A stretch of 64,000 nt of DNA from Cryptomeria japonica. Taxonomy: Eukaryota; Streptophyta; Pinopsida; Cupressales; Cupressaceae. The DNA lies in NCBI RefSeq assembly GCF_030272615.1, contig NC_081412.1, forward strand, positions 141,032,747 through 141,096,746, given 5' to 3'. Made by a program: the position numbers and the translations under genes. Below the pieces are notes generated by a model, which was given only the letters and a program-made list of their open reading frames with translations, had not been told where the DNA came from and made no database searches. Shown here one piece after another: positions 1 to 10,775 of this stretch (the stretch's first letter is position 1; each line of letters starts with the position of its first letter).

Positions 1-234
1 GGTTTTTGATTAAATGATGTATTGGAAGAATAAAATGAAAGGGGCACACTTTAATGAAAAGGGCCCAAATTTATGATATGGGAGATGATAAAATAGAACC
101 TTAGACCTAATTAATTTAATTAATTAAGTGCTAAAGGGGAAATGCAATGCAAAATACAAAATGTGCAAGGCGGGTGCTAAACTAGGTGTGAAATTGTACC
201 ACCCTAGCAAGTGCGTACAATTTACGATGCTACA
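1..234 (-). repeat. 3' LTR of gypsy-I (first 234 bp of the LTR)
   Basis: It matches 6935-7169 with only a handful of differences and a 1-2 base indel. On the minus strand it starts TGTAGCATCG, directly after the polypurine tract. The remaining ~1.4 kb of this LTR is left of the window. The high similarity to the other LTR points to a fairly recent insertion. Confidence 0.85.
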
Positions 235-249
235 TTTAGCCCCCACTTT
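235..249 (-). other. polypurine tract of gypsy-I
   Basis: Read on the minus strand this is AAAGTGGGGGCTAAA, immediately upstream of the TGTAG start of the 3' LTR. This is the expected place and composition for the plus-strand DNA synthesis primer. Confidence 0.75.
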
Positions 250-1996
250 AGCGGTCATATGAACACTATGTGCATATGCAAGCTAAAGTACATAAAAGTA
301 AACATTATTTGAAAAAGGATATATCCATAAGTCTGTCAAACGAAGCCCCCATTGGTATCTGCAGTACACAGTTAGGAACCGCACCCTACAAAACACACGT
401 TAGATCACAAAATCACCTAATGCTTACTAAGGAAGGTGATGAAAATTCGAGGGTAGCTATATGCCCCCCCCTGTTTCGGCTTACTAATTTTAGTGAGTTG
501 AAACAGGGTATCATGTTTACCACTTCGAATTGTTAAAGAATATTGATGACAAATGCTCACAAGAAGATTTGATATGAGATCAGAAACTAATGGAGAATCA
601 TTTGGTAAGAAAGAGGACTAAATCTCAATTCCAACACAACAAAGAGTGTGAGGATTTGAGAGTTCTCTAACACAAGATGAAGGATGTGAATGGAAACAAA
701 ATGCAAAGAGAAGAAAAGAAAGGGAAAAAAAAAAAGCATGAATACACACATTGGTGATCCATGAAAAGAATAGTGAGAGAGAAAACACGGACTTCTCGCC
801 CCTAGACCTTGTCTAGGTGATCCATGTAAGGGAGGAGAGTGAGAAAGTCTAGCCTTATGCCGCTAGTTCCACTCAACCTCGTGCATGTGTGTGTAAGTGA
901 GGTTAGAAGCACCTCATAGGAGTCTATGTCCGAGTATGCTACAACCTGTATATGTATAGTACAAAAGCATGACATCTTGCTCTAAGAGTCTGTGCTTTGG
1001 TTCCGAGAATAATCACCTTGCATAAAAGAAAAATGGAGACGTCTCGCTCTAAGAGTCTGTGCTCTGGTTCTGAGAATGACCCATTGCTCAAAAAGTGTAA
1101 TGCTTATGTCATAAGCAAAGTAGAACAAGGATACCTACCTTCATCACAAAAGAAGATACCCCAAAAATGCAACAATGTCATAGATCCAAGCAAGAGAGTT
1201 TTGCACTCTTTAAGCCAGGATAAGATAGTTGAAAAGGGATATCTTGTAGTATGTGTAAAGGAGATCCTTAGAGGAGAAGAGATCTTTGTACAAAAGACAC
1301 CTATCCCCGAGAGGAATTGTTTTAGACAAATATAACACCTTCTAGAATAAGACAAAGAAGAGAATAAGAATGCAATACTTCCTTCTTTTGCGAGGTGAAA
1401 GTGATTCTTAATGAAGGATGACGCTCTTTTTAACCCAATTGGGAGAGTGAATTCATTATGGATGTATTTGACCAAGTGCAAAAGAGGTTGTAGTTAAGGA
1501 CTTTCACCTCTTGTAAGAGAGAATCCTTGAACAAACAACAACAAATTCATACAAGGAATAACATCAAGTAATAAAGTTCACACCATCCACGAAATAGGAA
1601 AAAGTGGATCCTTAGAAAAAAATAAGGAAAGATCATTGCCTCCCAAGGATAAGGACAACGAGAAGGACTTACACAATCTTCTAGGGAGAGATTTAGACAT
1701 AAGCAAATTGCAAGACATTAGTGTATGTAAAATGCTCCTCACAAGAAGTGGGTAGGATAAGAAAGACAATACACATCTTCTCCCATATCTAGGAAAAGAG
1801 GATTCTAAAGAAAAGATGATCAATATTTCCACACTATTACCCCATAGGAACAAGAGATAACATAGAAAAATTAGGCTATTATGTTGCTTCAAAAATATGA
1901 TCGCACTTGAAATTGTACCATCATGAATGACAATGAGCCCCCAATAAATTAGCTACCAATGTCACATAATGATGAGCAACATAATAGCCATTAATG
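250..1996 (-). other. gypsy-I 3' interior without recognisable genes
   Basis: This 1.7-kb stretch lies where RT, RNase H and integrase would be in an autonomous element, but none of the motifs are present. The longest open frames (about 100-125 codons on both strands) have no recognisable domain. A 67-bp-offset tandem duplication is visible: the CTCTAAGAGTCTGTGCT block at 980 returns at 1047. The region looks like deleted, decayed filler. Confidence 0.5.
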
Positions 1997-3694
1997 TTAT
2001 TTAAAGACATGATAGATTGAATGAGGTATTTGAATATGACATGCCAAATGCTCAACTATAAGTGAGATCAAAAACATGTATAAAATGATAAAAATTGAAG
2101 AAGAAAAGTCACAAGAAATCTTAGAAGAAGGATGAGTGTAATTTATTAGAGCCTTATCCCTGGAGGAAAGGAATTTATGATGAATAGGAGATAAAGATTC
2201 ATAAGTGAATTTAGAAATTTGAGGGGGTTCATAAATATATTTGTTCATCGCCAAGATTTCCTTATGAGGGGAATGAGAGTTGATAGAAGTAGAAGATGAA
2301 TAAGTTGAAGTGAGATCATCATCACTACTAAATATAGCATTCACATTGAGAGATGGTCTTTTAGATGCTTTGGTGGGCTTAGAAAGATTATATCCAAGTC
2401 CAAATGAATATTCATGCATGTTATGTTCTAAAGGAACTTTAATTCCTTGTTCATTTGCGCCACAACCATTTCCACTATAGCCACTCTTAGCCAAAATATG
2501 GAAACCATGACCATAATGATTACCCATTTCAGAAAGAAAAGGTGGTTTTTCATAAGACAAAGAATCAAATCCTTCAGAATTAGAGGTGTGAGGAGAAGAA
2601 GTTTGAGAAGCGGCCACAAAATTATTGCTCATAGGTTCAGGTAAGACTGATTGATCTCTAGTTTCTTCCTTCTTTTTAACTTTAAGCTCTCTAGGAGGAA
2701 CCCTATACTCACCTACAAAGGTGGGATTGAAATCAAGAGATCCCCAATCATCTTCTGCGAGAACCTTCTCAGGATCAAAAGCCTTTTCATGTGTAGATGC
2801 AAGTTGAGAAGAATCTTCTTCAGGAACTTCAGACTCATCCAAAGAATTTTGATTATCAGAGGGTAATGATTCATCCATAGGTATCTTGTTTAACGAGTCA
2901 TCACTAGAAGAGGAAGGCTTAGAAGAACTCCCTTTGGAAGTAGATGTTTGCAAACAAGCTTGAAAATTAGTATCATCTATCAAGGTATATGTCTTATTAT
3001 TATAAATAAATTATACTTGTCTATGCAATGTAGAGGGGATAGCTTGCATACTATGAATCCAAGGTCTCCCTAATAACAAGTTGTATGTTAGATTTCCCAA
3101 CATAACATGGATAGGAGTAAGCAAAGTAACAGGTCCCACTGTGATGGGTAAGGTGATAATACCTAATGAAGACTTAGCCACATTATCAAAGCCTCGAATG
3201 GGATGAGAGTCAGGCTCAATTAGGGATGTATCCACATTCATCTTATGCAATAGATTAATGCTACACGCATTAAGGCCAGAACCATTATCTACCAATGTTC
3301 GTCTTATAGCAGTGTCATTTATGATAACCACAATCATCAAGGGATCATATTGATGTTGAATTTCACTAGTAGGCAACTCATCTTGAGTAAACACAATTCG
3401 AGCTTTAGGATTCATCACAGAGTTAACCAAAGACACTATATTACTAGATGTATTAGGTGAAGGAACATTCAAATCTTTCAAGGCATCTTGTAACATTCCA
3501 TGATGAGCGGAAGAAGTTTGGATCAAATCCCAAAGGGATATCTTAGTAGGGGTAGCTTTAAGTTGTTCTATAAGATCATAGTCCTTACTAAGCATTTGTG
3601 AAATACGAGGAACTTGAGGAAGAATAGGTTGGGATAACTGGAGGAGGATTAGGTTGCCTATTGTTTCTTGTGTTATAGGTATGAGCAACCGCAT
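1997..3694 (-). pseudogene. gypsy-I aspartic protease with G-patch-like tail (pol remnant)
   Basis: One minus frame runs from 3694 to 1997 with a single in-frame stop (TAA at 3011-3013). Residues ~30-65 match the pre-protease segment of gypsy-II (IEQL, TPTKISL, SSAHHGML). The protease follows, with active-site segment LVDNGSGLNACSI near residue 135 and the flap/core segment LLLGRPWIHSMQAIPST near residue 210. The active site reads D-N-G where D-S/T-G is usual, so activity is doubtful. Past the stop comes a Ser/Asp-rich linker and then GYSGNGCGANEQGI, which resembles a G-patch, an RNA-binding module known after retropepsins. RT does not follow. The N-terminal end overlaps the upstream ORF in another frame, so a frameshift or recombination lies between 3588 and 3694. 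Confidence 0.7.
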
Positions 3695-5204
3695 TATAAC
3701 TCTCTCTAGTCAGTTGGTTAGCATACTCATAAGGGCTCTTAGTAGAATAACCTCCTTGCACAGTAATAATAGGTTTCTTAGGAGTGCAAAAAGAATCATT
3801 AGCATAACCACCTTGAACCACTAAGATAGGCTTATTTAAAGGTTGAGAATTTTGAGAAGGACAAGCACCTTGGACAGTGAAGAGAGGTTTGTTAGGTGTT
3901 TCATTCACATGTATCAAATTGATTGAGGATGGTTTAGAGGAATGAACAAAAGTGTTGGAAGAATTATTGATAGTCTTCTCTTGCACTAAAATCTTATCAT
4001 GGATTAAATCAATTTTAGGAGAGAGACAAGGGGTAGGCATTGATGTTCTAGTAGGAAAAGTAATACTAGGAAAGGTCATATCATCCTCTATCATCAGAGG
4101 ATCTAAATGGGGAATAAACTCTCTAGGAGAAGGATCAAAATTACTCTCTAAAGTCTCACTTTTGAGATGGAGGTCTTTGAAAGAGATGTTAACCATCTTG
4201 CTTTGAACTAGGGTATCCTTATGAGTAGAACCAAGTTGAGGAGAGGGAGATGCTTTATTTTTAGAGGGAGAATAATTGAGATTCAAGGAAGGTGAGAAAC
4301 TATCAAGGGAGTTTTCAATCTTGATTTCATCCCCTTTGGATAGGGTTCTCTCATGGGGAAGAGAATAATCTACACCTTCTTCTAATGGTTCATCCCAAAT
4401 AGTGAAGTTATTGAAAGGAATGTTTGAAGTATTGTCAATTTTGGGAGAGGAGATAACATTGTTTATTAATTCCTCATTCTTAGGAGGGAGAGCATCAATA
4501 GATGTGTTAAACTCATCCTCTTTCCTCAAAATATGTTCAATATGATCTTTAGGGGAGAGAGAATTAAGGAAATTGCTTATTATTTCATCTTCTTTCTCTA
4601 AGGGATGTTTATGGGTAAGACAAACTTTAGGAGAAGGGTAAGCATTTATCATTAATTCATCATCTCTAGTGGGAATTTTGTTGGAAAAGGAAATGCCATC
4701 ACTAGGAAATGTAGGGATAATGTCATCTTCTTGCACAAAAGGATCCTCATGAAGGGAGCGTTTTTTAGGAGGAACATGAACATATGTCTCCAAAGATTCA
4801 TGCTTAGGAAGGAGATCTTTGAAAGAAGTGTTCATAACCTCTTGTTGCACTAACATGCCCCCATTGGAAGGACCAACTTTAGGAGAAAATAAGTCAATGT
4901 CCATCAATGTATTTTCACTTAGAGAGGCATCATGTAGGGAAGGTGAAGTAACATTAAGAAAGGTGTTTATGATATCATTCTCTTCCTCTAGGATAGCTAA
5001 ATAGGAAGGGCACATTTTAGGAGAATTGTCAAGATCACTCTTAAATTCTTCATCCTTAGAGCATGGGAGAGTCTCAAAGGGATTGGTAGAAACTCTTTTA
5101 GGCACTAAAATGTTGTTATAGATGGGGGGAGGTTCTTTAGGAAAAGGAAAAATTGAAACAAGGGAAGCTAACCCATTATCACATCTATGAAATGAATGCA
5201 TCAT
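3588..5204 (-). CDS. gypsy-I ORF1: low-complexity Ser/Pro/Lys-rich protein in the gag position
   Basis: This 538-codon open frame occupies the place of gag between the leader and the protease. It has no Retrotrans_gag helices and no zinc knuckle. It is made of degenerate ~40-residue units ending in S-P-K or P-P-K (for example LFSPKVGPS, AYPSPKVCL, CLSPKIDL) separated by acidic stretches. Near the C terminus a short unit occurs three times about 20 residues apart: KPLFTVQGACPS, KPILVVQGGYAN, KPIITVQGGYST. The C terminus (YNTRNNRQPNPPP) meets the protease ORF in a different frame. It may be a highly diverged Gag or a replacement sequence. The function is unknown, though the long open frame argues that it was translated recently. 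The start Met at 5204 is the first in frame after the leader. Confidence 0.55.
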   Translation of the reverse strand: MMHSFHRCDNGLASLVSIFPFPKEPPPIYNNILVPKRVSTNPFETLPCSKDEEFKSDLDNSPKMCPSYLAILEEENDIINTFLNVTSPSLHDASLSENTLMDIDLFSPKVGPSNGGMLVQQEVMNTSFKDLLPKHESLETYVHVPPKKRSLHEDPFVQEDDIIPTFPSDGISFSNKIPTRDDELMINAYPSPKVCLTHKHPLEKEDEIISNFLNSLSPKDHIEHILRKEDEFNTSIDALPPKNEELINNVISSPKIDNTSNIPFNNFTIWDEPLEEGVDYSLPHERTLSKGDEIKIENSLDSFSPSLNLNYSPSKNKASPSPQLGSTHKDTLVQSKMVNISFKDLHLKSETLESNFDPSPREFIPHLDPLMIEDDMTFPSITFPTRTSMPTPCLSPKIDLIHDKILVQEKTINNSSNTFVHSSKPSSINLIHVNETPNKPLFTVQGACPSQNSQPLNKPILVVQGGYANDSFCTPKKPIITVQGGYSTKSPYEYANQLTRESYNAVAHTYNTRNNRQPNPPPVIPTYSSSSSSYFTNA

Positions 5205-5520
5205 GACAACAATTTTCCTCTTTCAAATGATAACACATGCAAAATAGAAAGAAATGTTCAACGCAAGCACTTAGAATGTAGATTCAGAAAATGAAATTTA
5301 TGATTCACATGAGTTCCTAAATCAGATTTGAAATTATTGATCCCAATTAAGATATCCACAAGTTCAACTTTGAATTGAAAAATTAGGGTTTTAGCAAAAA
5401 TTTCCTCTAAATTTTTTGAATCTTGCAAGAAATTAGAACTTGTAAATGCAAATTTGAATTTGAAATAGCATAAACACTCAAATTTGAAAACATAAATCAG
5501 AATTAGAGAAGATTGGAATT

Positions 5521-5536
5521 CACGTCAGGTTCACCA
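5521..5536 (-). other. gypsy-I primer-binding site
   Basis: The minus strand reads TGGTGAACCTGACGTG three bases after the CACA end of the 5' LTR. The leading TGG pairs with a tRNA CCA end. It is not the common initiator-Met site, and I did not identify the tRNA. The untranslated leader at 5205-5520 has no other feature. Confidence 0.6.
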
Positions 5537-5539
5537 AAA

Positions 5540-7169
5540 TGTGTGGGGGAAAAAGTGACACTAAGCAAACATGCCCTAATCTCACTTTCAATCACACACT
5601 TGTGGAATACGAAAGAGCCTAGAGGTATCACACAATTGGCTACTTCTTTCTATGGAAGAGAGAGCCATGGGCTACCTATTAGGATTTCTATTCCTTTGTT
5701 GCAAATGATAGATAAAATGATGCAAGTTCAACTACTAGCCCTAGAGTGCAAGTATGAACTAGTAACAAGATTGCAAGATTGAGATTAAGTGATGAAAAGT
5801 TGTAAACACAAGGATAAAAGGAGAATGCAGATGTGTACCTGGGGTTAAAATCTGAGTGGAAATGTTCAGGACTGGGGCACAGGTGCCACTGTCCTGATTC
5901 TGCACCTGAAGTTGTTGTTTTGCAACCTAAAAAGCTGTCAGAAAAATGCTGAAACTGCTGTCTGACAGAAGGACCAGGGCGCCCAGCGCCCCTGTCCTGG
6001 CAGGACCAGGGTGCCCCATGCCATTGTCCTGGTCTTTTTCTCTACAATTTGGTGTGTTGTCCCATCTTAGTCTGCTTCCATCGGATCTGCAACTTGCGGC
6101 ATCGTCCGAATCCCGAAACCTGCACGTATATCTGAAAAGGTATGGTGGTCGGCTATATAGGGTTTTGCCTTAGTCAAACCCCCGCTTTGGTGATTTCCAC
6201 CTCCATGAATAGCCAAGTTGTATTGTAAAAGTAGTGTGTGTAGACCTTGTGTATGTGCAAGATCCTAAAATGCAAGTAAGCAAACTAGAGCAACCTAGAA
6301 AGTAAACCCTAATTGCTTGTACATGATAATGTAAATGCTCTAAATCAAGATGCAAAGTTATCTAAAGCATGAATATAAATGATATAATGAGGCTTATGCA
6401 AAGACATGAAAACAACATGAAATCATACCCAACCCCAAGGGAGGGGTACAAGCCAATCTTCAGTCGGTAATCCCCTATTGTTCTTCAATGCCTTCAAAGC
6501 CCTAAATGGATGAATGAAATTGATAGATGCTTGATGGATGGATGTTGAATGTTGTTGAAGTCTTCAAAGATCTGCTCTTTCGCTGCATAGAAGGTCCTTG
6601 AAACCAAAATTCATATCCTTTCAAATGAAGAAAGAGAGCTCTTATGTATGAAACCCTAGGTCTTAATTTCAACTTTTGGCCGACCTAGAGATTGAATCTC
6701 CCTCCAATTTCTTGGGGTTAAGCTTTATTTTATGATTGGATCGTGCTCCTAAAATTTTGGGAAAAATGTCCAAGACCGTGTGCACGCTGGGCGCCATGGT
6801 CCCGACAACTTTTCACCAAATTTTCAGGGCCGTCGGATATGATGATTTTAGAGAGAATCCCGAAGTTACAGGTGATTTTGAGATGTTTTGACCTCCAAAA
6901 TCAAGCCCCCAAGTTCAAAATAGGACCTAATTAGGGTTTTTGATTAAATGATGTATTGGAAGAATAAAATGAAAGGGGTGCACTTTAATGAAAAGGGCCC
7001 AAATTTATGATATGGGAGATGATAAAATAGAACCTTAGACCTAATTAATTTAATTAATTAAGTGCTAAAGGGGAAATGCAATGCAACATGCAAAATGTGC
7101 CAAGGCGGGTGCTAAACTAGGTGTGAAATTGTACCACCCTAGCAAGTGCATACAATTTACGACGCTACA
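5540..7169 (-). repeat. 5' LTR of gypsy-I (1630 bp)
   Basis: The boundaries are TGTAG at 7169 and CACA at 5540 on the minus strand, supported by the copy at 1-234 and by the adjoining primer-binding site. A TATA-like element lies at 6153-6161. Three GC-rich hairpin units at 5869-6032 and a fourth in inverted orientation at 6783-6803 stand out from the AT-rich background. Short ORFs inside have no recognisable content. Confidence 0.85.
6153..6161 (-). promoter_or_regulatory. TATA-like element of the gypsy-I LTR promoter
   Basis: The minus strand reads CTATATAGCC in a GC-richer surround, about 600 bp from the LTR 3' end. The position is plausible for the U3/R transition, but no transcription start can be seen from sequence. 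Confidence 0.4.
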
Positions 7170-7234
7170 ATATCATACACCATACATCACCAATCTTCAC
7201 TAGAGCATCATTGCAATAGTGTCTTATGCCAACA
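7170..7234 (-). repeat. element C 3' LTR remnant (65 bp)
   Basis: It is homologous to the outer end of the C 5' LTR around 35807-35871. It ends CCAACA next to the polypurine tract. The rest of this LTR lies left of gypsy-I, outside the window. Confidence 0.75.
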
Positions 7235-7250
7235 ATCTCCCCCTTTGGCA
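7235..7250 (-). other. element C polypurine tract
   Basis: The minus strand reads CCAAAGGGGGAGAT directly before the LTR start TGTTGGCATAAG. The same motif precedes the 3' LTRs of element D and of the minus copia at 62055. The stretch 7251-7440 is 3' untranslated sequence with no gene. Confidence 0.75.
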
Positions 7251-7441
7251 TTGATGGCAACACTGTGAAAAATGCTCCAAAACTGCAAGTGATCTGACAA
7301 TCTGAAATCTATACACTCAAGTAACTCCCCCTAAGAATAAGAATCATTTTTCACTGCTCTTTCCCAGCTCTCTCCCCCTTTGACATCAATGGAAAAGGGT
7401 AGGGATCCAGCAAAACCTTATGTACAAAAAAATGCAATAAT

Positions 7442-9643
7442 TTACATGAATTTAAAAATATTTGCATAGGTAACCTTCAAGGATTTCAAGTAATCATTCC
7501 ATCCTCTCATGAAACAATCTAATACATTAATTAGAGCACTAAATATATATGCACGAACTTCAACACCTTTGAGATCAAATGGCACCAGTTTACCTAAAGC
7601 ATCAACCACATCCTGTTGAGCTCCAAGTAAGGTGTCCATTCAGGGAGTGATTAGACTTCTTAGTTCTCCAACTCTACTCAATACTTTGTCTTTTTCTTTA
7701 TTCAAGCTCTTTATTTTGTTAGTAAAATCCATTATTTGGACTTTAAGGGAACTTGGAAAAAGTGAATGAGGGGAAAATGAATGACCAATACTTGCAAACT
7801 TCCCTTCAAAATCTCTTATTTTCTTATCAATATCTGTAGTAAACTTGGGAAAAAATAGACATGATTTGAATATTTTTCCACCTTCACCTAATGCATCCTC
7901 TACACTCTTCACCGCAGTCTTCAAAACTTCTCTATAATCTTCAATTGTCTTCCAATAGGTTTGAAGCCTCATCACATTGAACTTATTTAAAACCTTTATA
8001 TCTGCAGGTTTTTCTAATGATACAAAATCATATTCTACTTTATTTAACATCTCCTTAAGCTTACCGGATGGTGAGTCATTTGAAATCTGCTTAAGGTTAG
8101 GTAAAACATTCTCCAAAATTGTAATGGCCAAAGATATCACCTCTTTCTCTTAAGAAGCGGACTTGAGTAAGTCTTCACTAGCCTTGATCTACGTAAGAGT
8201 GGCCAACTTTAATGCTTAAAGAGGGGATAGGGTTCTTAGATCTACCAGACCATGAAAAAGATCATCTTCAACTACAATCTACTTTCCCTTATCAAGGACA
8301 GTAGCTTTGGTCATGGTTTTCAGAGCTTTATCTAGTTGCTCTTCACCCTTATCCTTCATAGGTTCTGCTTTTTTATCCTTTTCACCCTCTTTTCCATTAT
8401 CTTTGGTCTTTCCTGCTTCACCCAACTCCTTAGCTATCATCTCTATAATTATTTCTATCTCAGGAGGATCCTAAGTAGCATCACCAGAGTTATCCACTGG
8501 TTGATTATCAAAAGCATCAACTGGATCTTCCTGTTTAATCAGATTCATTTGTATAGTTGGCTAATCCTGTGGAACTTTTATCTGTACATGGATCTTTGGA
8601 GGAGAGGTGTCTTTACTTGAATGTCCTTTCGATTGGGTATCATTCTTCTCTAGAATATTTTGATAGCCATTTTCTTTCAAAATTTTCCTCAAAATACCTT
8701 CTCTATCTTTTACCACTTCATCTACTTTCCCGAACATTATCTTATTCACTCTATGCTTGCTCTGAAATTTTTCCTTTGCAAGTCCCAAAATTCTTGGTAT
8801 TTCTTCTCTAGTTATTTCTGGGCACAACTTTACTAATGTAAATTCTTTCAACCTTTCATCTTCAACATTGGTTGTGTGTCGTTGAGCATCCAATATATTA
8901 TACAACTCTTTCGAAATAAGAGATGATAATTCAATCAAACCTTTACTGGAAGAATTCATATAATGTACAATTGCCTCTTCAACGGCTCTCCACACTTTCA
9001 CAAAAGAATGCTCATAAAATACATAAATGTTCAGAAAATCACCTTCATTTACTATTGTATCTACAATATTCTGTAATGGGGGAACAATATTAAAGGAACC
9101 TTCAATCTTATCAGACTTGAGAGCCTCATCTATCTCTGATTTCTTATTCTTTCTAGCACTAGTGTTTTCGGATGGCTCTCCTTATAACTTATCTTTCTTG
9201 CCAAGAGGAGCATCACTGAATGTAGTCTTTCGAACTACCCTTGCATAGGTGGAATTCTTCTTTACTTCCCTCACCTCTTCATCTGATTTTGTCTCCTCTG
9301 CTGCAGCAACATATTGCCTTGTAGGTTTCTCCTTCTTCCTTTTCTTAACACCACTGGTTGATACTACAGGTTTAGGCTTGGGTGGAGGCACCGACTTCTG
9401 CACACTGGAGGTAGGTGCATATTTTTTAGGCTTGGTCTTGGACTGCTTGGGAGGAACCGGTTTAGCTTGTGGCTTCACCACATCTTCCTCCTTTAGAATG
9501 TTCTTCTCTCTTGCCTTCTACACTTCTTCTCTGATAATACCCATCTGTTCAGCAAGTTCCTCAATCCCTTTTCTCACCTTCCTCTTCCTCCCGGCCTCAT
9601 TAAACTTCTTATGTAGAATTAGGTTCTTTTCTTCAAATGTTCC
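7442..9643 (-). pseudogene. element C ORF3: charged/proline-rich then helical protein (decayed, 3' part)
   Basis: Open segments occur at 9481-9182, 9001-8561, 8140-7640 and 7639-7442. From the N-terminal side there is a Lys/Glu-rich segment, a basic proline-rich stretch (PPPKPKPVVSTSG), an acidic/helical segment and a heptad-rich C terminus (IDKKIRDFEGKF). The frame is broken by several stops. The upstream part lies beyond gypsy-II, at 24705-25074. Element D has the same order: basic K/P-rich segment, KE-rich region, helical C terminus. I recognise no catalytic motif. A structural or nucleic-acid-binding role is only inference from composition and from its place in a Gag-only element. Confidence 0.55.
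9639..9643. repeat. target site duplication GTTCC, left copy (gypsy-II)
   Basis: GTTCC immediately precedes the LTR start TGTAGACACC and is repeated exactly at 24700-24704 after the right LTR. A 5-bp TSD is normal for Ty3/gypsy integrases. Confidence 0.95.
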
Positions 9644-9669
9644 TGTAGACACCTAAAATTGTCCAGTCT

Positions 9670-9900
9670 AATTAAATAAATATTTTATTTATTTAATTAT
9701 CTAAGCCTAATTCTTCTATTAATTAAATAAATCTTTATTTATTTAATTAATTCATTTATCCTCTTCTAGCCTTATTTCTCATTTAAATAAATACATTTAT
9801 TTATTTAAATTATCCCTTTCCTAAATTAAATAAATATTTTATTTATTTAATTATCCTACTTCTTCTATTAATTAAATAAATATTTATTTATTTAATCAAT
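9670..9900 (+). repeat. array of five AT-rich hairpin palindromes in the LTR
   Basis: The palindromes are at 9670-9698, 9718-9751, 9781-9810, 9824-9852 and 9867-9900. Each is an inverted repeat of a TTAAATAAATA-type core with 13-16 bp stems, perfect or with one mismatch, and 2-6 base loops. They are spaced by pyrimidine-rich linkers. The array is repeated in the 3' LTR (about 23956-24186), and a related array opens the solo LTR at 46433. Confidence 0.85.
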
Positions 9901-10071
9901 TCATTAGCTTTTTCTACACATGACACATGTCATTCATCTCTTAATTCATACACTACCTACTTCTTTCATTATTTTATTATTTCTTTTACCTACCCTCTAA
10001 TCTTAGCCGACCTCTCTTTTTACACCTCTCAATCTTATCCCTCCATTTCATATTGTGTCTTCTATTTAAGA

Positions 10072-10080
10072 AGATGCCTC
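10072..10080 (+). promoter_or_regulatory. TATA-like element of the gypsy-II LTR promoter
   Basis: CTATTTAAG lies about 340 bp before the LTR end in both LTRs. It is the best TATA candidate in the LTR outside the palindromes. The transcription start is not determinable here. Confidence 0.4.
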
Positions 10081-10416
10081 CTTCATTATCAAACCCTAAT
10101 GACCTAATCTTGAAGACTTGGCTACACTACGATCCTACTTGCAACCACATTCCGTTCTTTGTTGAGCTCTTGTGCATATAAAATCTGAGAGCAAATATAT
10201 CAAGCAAGATCAATGGAGATAGGAAGAATGGAGATCAAAACCCTATTGGGCATGTGATGGTATAATCTTTGTGATTTCATTTGATTTGCATTGTCTTAGG
10301 TAATCTTCATATGTTATGGTGGATCTTTGTTGATTGTTGGGCTAGGGTTTGGTGGTTGAATTCATTTAGCCTTTCAATATTGTTATTATTGTTATCCATT
10401 TTCACCATACACATTT

Positions 10417-10434
10417 TGGCACGCCCGGTGGGAC
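10417..10434 (+). other. gypsy-II primer-binding site
   Basis: TGGCACGCCCGGTGGGAC starts three bases after the LTR end. Element F has the closely similar TGGCACGTCCGGTGGAAC, so the two share a primer class that is not initiator Met. I did not identify the tRNA. Confidence 0.75.
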
Positions 10435-10534
10435 TCTTGTCCCTTTGCATTTAACCCTTTTGTTGCAGATTTTGCATTTTTGAAGTTGCAGATCGGACAT
10501 TTTTCGACGACATTTTAGGTATTTCCGCGTCTAC

Positions 10535-10775
10535 GAGTGGTCGGATCGCGTCTCTAAGTTTCAGGAGCGTCTGTGGAGGCGGGAATCGCATCTATGTTTT
10601 CAACAAATTTTGTTTTGCAGGTCTCAGACAGGGGCGTCTATGTTACATAATCGCGTCTGCATTACTTCTGATCGCGTCTGTGTCCGAGAAGGGCGTCTGT
10701 GTGTTTTGGACGCGTCTGTGCATCACAGAACCACGTCTGTGTCATACAGACGTGTCTGAGTTTGGTATAACAGCG
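10535..10775 (+). repeat. GCGTCTGTGTC motif array A (leader)
   Basis: About eleven copies of a core [C/G]GCGTCT[G/A]TG, spaced roughly 18-30 bases, lie in the leader. Spacers differ in sequence and length, so this is not a simple tandem repeat. Array B at 12001-12152 uses the same core. Its reverse complement forms array C at 23130-23410. Confidence 0.8.

Larger units (their letters stand above)
1..7169 (-). mobile_element. gypsy-I: non-autonomous Ty3/gypsy-type LTR retrotransposon, 3' end beyond window
   Basis: The first 234 bases recur almost unchanged at the end of a 1630-bp block at 5540-7169, giving two LTRs around a 5.3-kb interior. On the minus strand the LTR begins TGTAG and ends CACA. 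A primer-binding site follows the 5' LTR and a polypurine tract precedes the 3' LTR, so polarity is certain. The interior codes for a low-complexity protein and an aspartic protease with a G-patch-like tail. I see no reverse transcriptase, RNase H or integrase, so it would need enzymes from another element. It sits inside the 3' LTR of element C, whose last 65 bp remain at 7170-7234. The TSD cannot be tested because the left end is outside the window. Confidence 0.85.
9644..10413 (+). repeat. 5' LTR of gypsy-II (770 bp)
   Basis: It starts TGTAGACACC and ends CATACACA, with an identical boundary structure at 23930-24699. Five AT-rich hairpins occupy its first 260 bp. A TATTTAAG element is near position 430 of the LTR. 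Confidence 0.95.

Noticed and set aside
997-1481. Opposing ~112- and 125-codon open frames in the gypsy-I interior
   Set aside because: No domain, no conservation evidence, and they overlap each other on opposite strands across a tandem duplication.
10535-10775. Spaced short repeats resembling a CRISPR array
   Set aside because: The core is short, spacing is irregular, there are no cas genes and the DNA is plant retrotransposon leader.
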